Below, piece by piece: positions 1 to 4,480 of a stretch of 5,999 bases of DNA. A program made the translations under genes and the position numbers. The DNA lies in NCBI GenBank assembly GCA_030018635.1, contig JASEHU010000144.1, positions 1-5,999 of the forward strand. The letters run 5' to 3'. This DNA comes from a bacterium (lineage in GTDB: Bacteria; UBA9089; CG2-30-40-21; SBAY01). Under the pieces are notes generated by a model, which saw only the letters and a program-made list of their open reading frames with translations, was not told where the DNA came from and searched no databases. Within the stretch, counting starts at the first letter, position 1; every line of letters starts with the position of its first letter.

Positions 1-534
1 AAAAAAAATAAAGGCGTCCTATTCTGCACCATTCATCTCGGGAATTGGCATTTAATGGATTACGCACTTGCCCTTCATGGCCTGCCGCTGGTGCATATAT
101 TAAAGGAGCAAAGGAACAAGAAGGTTTTTGAGCATCTGACCTCAAGGATAAAAATTTCAGGCAAGGATTTTGTTATTCTGCATCGCACCCCAAAAAACAT
201 TATAAGTGCCTTGTCCCAGGGTAAAATTGTCGAGTTTTTGTGCGACCAGGATGCAGGCAAATCAGGCATGTTTGTCGATTTTTTCGGGGAAAAAGCCTCT
301 ACGGCTTTAGGTCCTGCCCTGTTCCATAAAAAACTCACAATTCCAATAATCCTGGCTTACGATGTTTATGAAAACGGGCTTCACCATGCCTACCTTGAGC
401 CCTACGAACATTACGAGAAAACGGTAGAGGAGATTATCCATGATTATACCGCATATTTTGAGGATGTAATCAGGAGGTACCCGGAGCAATATTTATGGCT
501 GCACAAGCGATGGAACACACGGCCACCGGAATGA
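1..534 (+). CDS. Lipid A biosynthesis acyltransferase (LpxL/HtrB family), C-terminal part, 5' end outside window
   Basis: This is the C-terminal 177 residues of a lysophospholipid/lipid A acyltransferase. The family moves an acyl chain from acyl-ACP to a lipid A precursor at the inner face of the cytoplasmic membrane. The frame is open from base 1, so the ATG at 55 is internal. The catalytic block HLGNW lies upstream of that ATG (fragment residues 12-16). Further family signatures are CDQDAGKSGMFVDFFG followed by a conserved A-S-T-x-x-GPALF stretch (the loop after the second acyltransferase block), and near the C-terminus RRYPEQYLWLHKRW, the usual ending of this family. Full-length members have about 290-310 residues, so roughly 115-130 are missing to the left. 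Oddity: the catalytic motif is normally H-x4-[DE]; here position +5 after the His is another His (HLGNWH), with an Asp three residues later. Family assignment is firm. Which acyl position it serves, or whether the acceptor is really lipid A, cannot be told. Confidence 0.9.
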   Translation, partial: KKNKGVLFCTIHLGNWHLMDYALALHGLPLVHILKEQRNKKVFEHLTSRIKISGKDFVILHRTPKNIISALSQGKIVEFLCDQDAGKSGMFVDFFGEKASTALGPALFHKKLTIPIILAYDVYENGLHHAYLEPYEHYEKTVEEIIHDYTAYFEDVIRRYPEQYLWLHKRWNTRPPE

Positions 535-542
535 CCTACTAT

Positions 543-690
543 GTAATCCCTCAGTTATCAGTTGAAAAAGGTTCAAGGCTCAAGGTTGAGGTTAAGGTTA
601 AGGGGTTTGCTCCTCAATCTCAACCTTAACCTTTGCACCTTGAACCTATTGATAACTAACCTACTTCACAACTGATAACTGATGGATTAC
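543..690. repeat. Palindromic element A (nested inverted repeat with hexamer/heptamer units)
   Basis: The element begins 9 bp after the acyltransferase stop codon. Outer arms 543-564 and 669-690 are inverted copies with 21 of 22 matches, and each contains two heptad-like copies of CAGTTAT/CAGTTG (or complement). Nested inside are a 9-bp pair (570-578 GGTTCAAGG with 638-646) and an 11-bp pair (589-599 AGGTTAAGGTT with 622-632). The inner left arm is a degenerate hexamer series AAGGTT-GAGGTT-AAGGTT-AAGG. The transcript could fold into one long interrupted hairpin. There is no T-tract after it, so a classical intrinsic terminator is not supported. I see no open frame in it. Confidence 0.8.
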
Positions 691-700
691 GAATATTTGT

Positions 701-895
701 CAGCAATTCACGGTGAACAGAAAACCCGTGCTATTATAAGGGTTTGGAGCGATTTTAAAATATTTTCTTCGTAATATTTAGCCCAAAAACTGGCGCATCA
801 AGTCTTAAATAGAAGAGATTGAATCCCTTTGCCAGAGCGAAGTTTTCCATTCCTTGATTTTCGATTAGAGGTATCGTATTCACCGTGAATTGCTG
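701..895. repeat. MITE-like element B: 195 bp bounded by 17-bp perfect terminal inverted repeats
   Basis: Bases 701-717 (CAGCAATTCACGGTGAA) reappear as an exact reverse complement at 879-895. The interior of 161 bp shows no convincing gene on either strand. An extended -10-like TGCTATTAT sits at 729-737 without a matching -35. Short terminal inverted repeats around non-coding DNA suggest a miniature inverted-repeat transposable element or a large stem-loop. I could not find a target-site duplication at the borders, so mobility is only an inference. The right end lies 52 bp upstream of the start codon of the small gene at 948, so the element may form part of its leader or promoter region. Confidence 0.6.
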
Positions 896-935
896 GCTAC
901 TGGTGTCCCGAAATATGCTCACCTGAGGAACTGTT

Positions 936-940
936 GGAGG
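936..940 (+). promoter_or_regulatory. Ribosome binding site for the 72-aa gene
   Basis: GGAGG ends 7 nt before the ATG at 948. This is the main support for translation of this short gene and for choosing 948 over the out-of-frame ATG at 964. Confidence 0.7.
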
Positions 941-947
941 TTGACAA

Positions 948-1166
948 ATGAGAGACTCAATCGTTGACGAAGTACGAAAGTACCGAATGGAGCACACTCA
1001 GAGATTCAAAGGTGACCTTTCGGCAATTTGTGCCGATCTGCGTTCCATACAATGCACATCAGGACACGAAATCGTCCGACTTACACCACGAAAACTGGAA
1101 ACAACAAGTACATCCAGTAGACTTCGGGGAATCGCTCCATGCCTCCTTGAAGCTGCTAATGCTTAA
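948..1166 (+). CDS. Small conserved-looking hypothetical protein, 72 aa
   Basis: The product is a soluble, charged 72-residue protein with no signal peptide and no membrane segment. The N-terminal ~52 residues, with the pattern MRDSIVDEVRKYRMEH, F at 20, DLSAICADLRS (23-33) and VRLTPRKLE (43-51), look from memory like a recurrent family of short hypothetical proteins (M-x-D-x-I-V-x-E-V-R ... F-x-x-D-L-x-A-I-x-x-D-L-R). Members often lie near toxin-antitoxin genes or in repeat-rich intergenic DNA, but I know of no established function. The ATG is preceded by GGAGG at good spacing. The last ~20 residues, rich in Ser/Thr/Arg and then Leu/Ala, read like non-family sequence and may be an extension into intergenic DNA. 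No partner gene is visible: what follows has no supported coding frame. Confidence 0.6.
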   Translation: MRDSIVDEVRKYRMEHTQRFKGDLSAICADLRSIQCTSGHEIVRLTPRKLETTSTSSRLRGIAPCLLEAANA

Positions 1167-1625
1167 TGTCAGTCGCTACTGGTATAACGACGAAACCCGC
1201 AAAGATAACTATGAACTCATTCTGATAAAGTACAGAAACTATATAATAACTTGTTACTCCATGAAAACGATAATGTGGTAGAAGAATGGTTAGGAGTGAA
1301 AGAGACGATAAGTGGTTGGAGTAGGCTATTGAGGAAGATTTACTTGCCACTTCGTCCAACACGATATATGACTCTAAGTGCCTATCGAAAAGTTGGAAGT
1401 CCGCGAGCGGAAAAGGTGACAGTTTATGCAACATTCTGCTAATCAAGAGGATACAAATAAAATATGCACGTTTAGGTTTCTCTGCTCTATGTCTTAGGCA
1501 AAATTATCTATTTCCAATAAGTTTTGTTGCTCAAAAATAACTGTTTCGCTCACCAATTTAAATATGGTGCCCGGAGAAATTATAGGTCGATTGCGATTAT
1601 CCTCTACCTCTTTCTTCCATCCCTT
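1167..1625. other. Gap without a supported gene
   Basis: Short open frames exist (for example + strand 1251-1442, 63 codons, and a 96-codon frame on the minus strand ending at 1156), but none has a ribosome binding site or a recognisable motif. I see no tRNA, no strong terminator and no clear inverted repeat. The stretch 1170-1440 could be decayed coding DNA, since two + strand frames carry protein-like composition in succession (about 1180-1280, then 1251-1442) as a frameshifted gene would. I cannot name a parent family. Confidence 0.4.
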
Positions 1626-1744
1626 TTCAGACACTGGACATTAGACATCAGACTTCAGACAATAGACTTTTCTATGGAGGAAATTAGTACATGGAGTGTC
1701 TTCTTCTAAGTCTGATGTCTAAAGTCTGAAGTCTAATGTCTGAA
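1626..1744. repeat. Palindromic element C built of inverted heptad repeats
   Basis: The left arm (1626-1667) is six consecutive 7-bp units: TTCAGAC, ACTGGAC, ATTAGAC, ATCAGAC, TTCAGAC, AATAGAC. The right arm (1708-1742) is five units of the inverse type: AAGTCTG, ATGTCTA, AAGTCTG, AAGTCTA, ATGTCTG. The consensus is NNYAGAC, with the first bases of each unit variable and AGAC nearly fixed. The spacer is about 40 bp. The arms can pair in several registers because of the 7-bp periodicity. The element ends 24 bp before the -35 box of the mdh promoter. It resembles in kind the short tandemly repeated heptamers described in cyanobacteria, but here the series is inverted. Confidence 0.85.
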
Positions 1745-1767
1745 TTAAAGTTCAGCGAATAAAGATA

Positions 1768-1796
1768 TTGACAAAAAAGATGCTGTGTGGTAAAAT
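1768..1796 (+). promoter_or_regulatory. Sigma-70-type promoter of mdh
   Basis: TTGACA (1768-1773), a 17-bp spacer and TAAAAT (1791-1796). The spacer ends in TG one base before the -10 box (1788-1790 TGG), giving an extended -10. Transcription should start near 1803, leaving a leader of only about 20 nt that is almost entirely the ribosome binding site. The same hexamers and spacing recur at 5971-5999. Confidence 0.8.
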
Positions 1797-1805
1797 TAGT
1801 CAATG

Positions 1806-1812
1806 AAAGGAG
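1806..1812 (+). promoter_or_regulatory. Ribosome binding site of mdh
   Basis: AAAGGAG(A), with the AGGAG core 9 nt before the ATG at 1822, fixes the start codon. Confidence 0.8.
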
Positions 1813-1821
1813 AAAAAGATA

Positions 1822-2757
1822 ATGAAGAAAATTAGTATTATTGGTGCAGGAAATGTAGGGGCAACAACGGCACTTTTTGTTGCTCAAAAGGAATTAGCTG
1901 ATGAAATAGTACTTGTGGATGTCCTGCCAGGGTTAGCTGAAGGTAAAGCCCTTGATATGGCACAAGCAGGAGCGATTGAAAGGTTTGAGACGAAGCTCAC
2001 CGGCACATCGGATTACTCAAAAATCCACAATTCACAATTAGTTATAATTACCGCCGGTCTTACTCGTAAACCAGGTATGTCCCGAGAGGACCTACTTCAC
2101 CAAAATGCATCGATTATTGAAGAAATAACCTTGAATATCGTTAAATACACCCCTGAGGCCATCATTATTGTGGTTACTAATCCGGTAGATGTGATGACCT
2201 ATCATGTCTGGAAGGTGTCTGGATTTCCTGCTCAAATGGTTTTAGGTCAGGCTGGGGTATTAGATACAGCGAGGTTTTGCTATTTTATCGCTCAAGAATT
2301 AAAAGTCTCTGCCAAAGCCATCTCGGCGATAATTTTAGGGGGACATGGGGATTCAATGGTGCCCTTACCACGATACGCTACGGTTTCTGGAATACCACTT
2401 ACAGAATTAATGGATGAGGCGACCATAAACAGACTTAGCCTGCGGGCTCAAAAGGGAGGCGGTGAAATAGTAGAATTGCTCAAAACAGGTAGTGCTTTTT
2501 ATACCCCGGCCTCGGCAACTGTCCAAATGGCTGAAAGCATCCTCAAGGATAAAAAACAAATCCTGCCTTGCTCAGTATATTTAGAAGGACAATATGGAAT
2601 ATCCAATATCTATATTGGGGTGCCGGTAAAATTAGGGATAAATGGGGTAGAAGAGATAATTGAACTTAACCTTACTGAATCAGAATTATCTCAATTACAC
2701 GCCTCAGCAAAGATTTATAAACAAAACATTTTTTCATTGACAATGGACAGAAGATAA
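1822..2757 (+). CDS. mdh: NAD-dependent malate dehydrogenase (LDH-like, type 3)
   Basis: This cytoplasmic enzyme interconverts malate and oxaloacetate with NAD(H). The protein of 311 residues is complete and of normal length for the LDH-like malate dehydrogenases. Visible elements are the Rossmann motif GAGNVG (8-13), an acidic residue after strand beta-2 (D33) typical of NAD preference, the mobile loop TRKPGMSRED (81-90) with R82 and R88, VTNPVD (118-123) with N120, GQAGVLDTARF (142-152) with D148 and R151, and the catalytic HGD (H175, D177). Arg at 82 is the position that is Gln in lactate dehydrogenases, so malate/oxaloacetate is the expected substrate pair. GGGEIV (212-217) and the TGSAFYTPAS block are also family-typical. 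The gene has its own strong promoter and ribosome binding site and no close co-directional partner, since palindrome D starts 2 bp after the stop. It may supply oxaloacetate to the aminotransferase downstream (inference). Confidence 0.95.
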   Translation: MKKISIIGAGNVGATTALFVAQKELADEIVLVDVLPGLAEGKALDMAQAGAIERFETKLTGTSDYSKIHNSQLVIITAGLTRKPGMSREDLLHQNASIIEEITLNIVKYTPEAIIIVVTNPVDVMTYHVWKVSGFPAQMVLGQAGVLDTARFCYFIAQELKVSAKAISAIILGGHGDSMVPLPRYATVSGIPLTELMDEATINRLSLRAQKGGGEIVELLKTGSAFYTPASATVQMAESILKDKKQILPCSVYLEGQYGISNIYIGVPVKLGINGVEEIIELNLTESELSQLHASAKIYKQNIFSLTMDRR

Positions 2758-2759
2758 AA

Positions 2760-2898
2760 GTAACCGCTCAGTGAACGGTGGAAAAATAAGTGGAGATTGG
2801 TGGAGATTAAGTGGAGATTGGTAAAGAAAACAATAAATCTCTACCTGATCTCCACCCATCTCTACCAATCTCTACCCCACCGTTAACTGAGCAGTTAC
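2760..2898. repeat. Palindromic element D with 10-11 bp tandem units in both arms
   Basis: The outer arms 2760-2781 and 2877-2898 are inverted copies with two mismatches in 22 (core GCTCAG ... AACGGTGG). Inside, the left arm has three tandem units GTGGAGATTG, GTGGAGATTAA, GTGGAGATTG (2790-2820), and the right arm has four units of the inverse type, AATCTCTACC, TGATCTCCACC, CATCTCTACC, AATCTCTACC (2836-2876). The loop is about 15 bp and A-rich. All left units read TGGAG, while three of four right units would be TAGAG when inverted, which becomes a G-U pair in + strand RNA. The element starts 2 bp after the mdh stop, so the mdh mRNA could end in, or be protected by, this stem. No T-tract follows it. 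Confidence 0.85.
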
Positions 2899-3007
2899 GA
2901 TACAGTATCTTGTATATGCCGTACTTGATTGCCGACGAAATCCAGCATGGATAAAAGATAGATTGAAATAAAAATCTAACCAGTCGACCGCAAGAATCGT
3001 GCCGGAA

Positions 3008-3074
3008 ACTTGCTTCGTTGAGGCTTGCCTCGTTGTGGCTTGCCTCGTTGTGGAAAATCCCTAACGAAGCAAAC
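3008..3074. repeat. Element E: three 15-bp tandem repeats plus a short inverted copy
   Basis: Units at 3008-3022 (ACTTGCTTCGTTGAG), 3023-3037 and 3038-3052 (both GCTTGCCTCGTTGTG) run in tandem. An inverted partial copy lies at 3063-3072 (AACGAAGCAA), able to pair with 3010-3019. The sequence GAGGCTTGCCTCGTT at 3020-3034 recurs exactly at 4294-4308, at the far end of the aminotransferase gene. Its core GAGGC-TT-GCCTC is itself a small dyad. The repeat lies in the leader of the aminotransferase, 29 bp upstream of its ribosome binding site. I found no good promoter between 2899 and 3113. Confidence 0.8.
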
Positions 3075-3100
3075 CTGCAATCGCTGACTTATTACATTGA

Positions 3101-3106
3101 AGGAGG
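3101..3106 (+). promoter_or_regulatory. Ribosome binding site deciding a TTG start
   Basis: A perfect AGGAGG lies 7 nt before TTG at 3114. The in-frame ATG at 3018 lies within the 15-bp repeats and has no comparable site, so 3114 is preferred. Confidence 0.85.
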
Positions 3107-3113
3107 ACTAATA

Positions 3114-4409
3114 TTGAATAAAAACGCTTTTGTTTCAAAAGCAGTTCAGAATATTCCCCCATCCGGAATTCGTAAGTTTTTTGACCTGATAACCACAATG
3201 AAGGATGTGATTTCCTTAGGCATAGGCGAGCCTGATTTTGTTACCCCCTGGCATATTCGCGATACGGCTATCTACTCCTTAGAGCAAGGCTATACCTCTT
3301 ATACCTCTAATGCCGGCTTGATTGAACTACGACAGGGTATCAGTGAGCGTTTATTTAATGATTACGGATTGGAATATTCCCCACAGGTTGAAATCTTAAT
3401 TACCGTGGGGGTAAGTGAGGGATTAGACTTAGCCTTACGAGCCATTCTTAATCCTGGTGATGAGGTCATCATTCCAGAACCTTGCTATGTCTCATATAAA
3501 CCCTGCACCATATTTGCCGGTGGCAAGCCGATAGTTATCCCTACTGATGCAAATACTGGCTTTAAGATTACACCTCAGCAGGTAGAAGAGGCAATAACCG
3601 ATAGGACTAAAGCCCTTTTGCTTTCTTATCCTTCCAATCCTACAGGAGCGACTATGTCCAAAGAAGAATTAATGGAGATAGCTAATGTGGTGGCTAAGTA
3701 TGACCTGTTGGTTATTTCTGATGAGATTTATAGCCGGCTTACTTACGATATGTCACCCGTCTCCTTTGCCTCTTTAGAAGGTATGAAAGAGCGAACAATC
3801 CTACTAAACGGATTTTCTAAGGCTTATGCAATGACAGGTTGGCGAATTGGCTATGCCGCCGGGCATAAAGAAATTATTGCGGCCATGACCAAGATACATC
3901 AATACACCATGCTTTGTGCCTCAATCATTAGCCAGAAAGCCGCTATAGAGGCATTGCGGCACGGCAATGAAGCGGTAGAAGAAATGTACAATGAATATAA
4001 TCAGCGGCGAAGGATAATTGTTAAAGGATTAAATGAGATTGGATTAGAATGCCGGATGCCGGGTGGTGCCTTCTATGTCTTCCCATCAATTAAAACTACC
4101 GGGCTTACCTCTGAGATGTTTGCCGAAAAACTACTTTTCGAAGAGAAGGTAGCCGTTGTCCCGGGAACTGCCTTTGGTGACTGCGGCGAAGGATATATCC
4201 GCTGTTCTTATGCTACCTCTTTAGAAAAAATTGAAGAGGCAGTTGAGCGAATGGGAAGATTTGTTGCTACGAACCGTAATCGGCCAATGATTGGAGGCTT
4301 GCCTCGTTATTGCAAATTTAGCATTTTAAATTTAAAATTTACAATTTGCAATGATAAATTTGCAATGAATAATCCCCCTTTTTATACTTTTTTAGATGCC
4401 TCACTATAA
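3114..4409 (+). CDS. PLP-dependent class I/II aminotransferase (AspC/PatA-like), repeat-derived C-terminal tail
   Basis: A fold-type I, pyridoxal-phosphate transaminase, cytoplasmic, 431 residues from the TTG start. Visible elements are LGIGEPDF (residues 35-42, substrate-side loop), GYTSYTSNAG (59-68), YPSNPTG with N175, SDEIYS with D203 (PLP ring nitrogen) and Y206, NGFSKAYAMTGWRIGY with the Schiff-base lysine K236 and R244 (phosphate), and GYIRCSY with R363, the expected carboxylate-binding arginine. Aspartate or another amino acid as donor and 2-oxoglutarate as acceptor are typical, but the exact substrate is not readable. The family core normally ends near residue 388-392 (around RFVATN). 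The remaining ~38 residues are encoded by palindromic repeat F, so the native stop seems lost or displaced. An ATG at 3018 would add 32 residues translated from 15-bp repeats and is rejected as start. The gap to mdh is 356 bp, so a shared transcript is uncertain. Confidence 0.92.
   Translation: MNKNAFVSKAVQNIPPSGIRKFFDLITTMKDVISLGIGEPDFVTPWHIRDTAIYSLEQGYTSYTSNAGLIELRQGISERLFNDYGLEYSPQVEILITVGVSEGLDLALRAILNPGDEVIIPEPCYVSYKPCTIFAGGKPIVIPTDANTGFKITPQQVEEAITDRTKALLLSYPSNPTGATMSKEELMEIANVVAKYDLLVISDEIYSRLTYDMSPVSFASLEGMKERTILLNGFSKAYAMTGWRIGYAAGHKEIIAAMTKIHQYTMLCASIISQKAAIEALRHGNEAVEEMYNEYNQRRRIIVKGLNEIGLECRMPGGAFYVFPSIKTTGLTSEMFAEKLLFEEKVAVVPGTAFGDCGEGYIRCSYATSLEKIEEAVERMGRFVATNRNRPMIGGLPRYCKFSILNLKFTICNDKFAMNNPPFYTFLDASL
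4294..4366. repeat. Palindromic element F overlapping the aminotransferase 3' end
   Basis: It starts with GAGGCTTGCCTCGTT (4294-4308), identical to 3020-3034. Next come perfect 12-bp inverted repeats ATTGCAAATTTA (4309-4320) and its complement at 4355-4366, with an extra copy of AATTTGCAA at 4343-4351. In the centre is a perfect 16-bp palindrome ATTTTAAATTTAAAAT (4323-4338). The whole element is read as in-frame codons of the aminotransferase tail. A run of C and T follows (4374-4393), but no GC-rich stem supports a terminator. Confidence 0.75.
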
Positions 4410-4442
4410 TTAAGCTATAATAGGACACCACCCAAAAATAGG

Positions 4443-4471
4443 TTGCAAAGTAAAATTATTTATGCTATACT
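4443..4471 (+). promoter_or_regulatory. Promoter of the radical SAM gene, predicted near-leaderless start
   Basis: TTGCAA (4443-4448), a 17-bp spacer and TATACT (4466-4471), with TGC just before the -10 box (4463-4465), an extended -10. Initiation 6-8 bp downstream would fall at about 4477-4479, that is 2-4 nt before the ATG at 4481. No Shine-Dalgarno sequence lies in front of this ATG, which agrees with a leaderless transcript. Confidence 0.65.
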
Positions 4472-4480
4472 AAAATCCTT

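Noticed and set aside
55..57. ATG 55 as start of the acyltransferase
   Set aside because: The reading frame is open to base 1 and the catalytic HLGNW motif lies upstream of this ATG.
941..946. TTGACA before the small gene as a -35 box
   Set aside because: No -10 hexamer at 16-18 bp, and it overlaps the ribosome binding site to start codon spacer.
755..997. 80-codon minus-strand frame across element B and the small gene
   Set aside because: It overlaps the better supported gene at 948 on the other strand, has no ribosome binding site seen and matches no family I know; a decayed gene fragment is not excluded.
964..1281. 105-codon + strand frame
   Set aside because: It overlaps the 948 gene out of frame, lacks a ribosome binding site and shows no motif.
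1251..1442. 63-codon + strand frame
   Set aside because: No ribosome binding site and no recognisable family; kept only as a hint of decayed coding DNA.
1626..1744. CRISPR array
   Set aside because: Units are 7 bp, contiguous, degenerate and inverted between arms; there are no spacers and no cas genes.
2760..2898. Classical intrinsic terminator of mdh
   Set aside because: The stem is long and interrupted and no T-tract follows it.
3018..3113. Aminotransferase start at ATG 3018 giving 463 residues
   Set aside because: The extra 32 residues are translated from the 15-bp repeats, and a perfect AGGAGG precedes TTG 3114, where the family's N-terminus begins.
4405..4421. TATAAT boxes at 4405-4410 and 4416-4421 as promoters
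   Set aside because: No acceptable -35 box lies 16-18 bp upstream of either; the TTGCAA-N17-TATACT pair is better.
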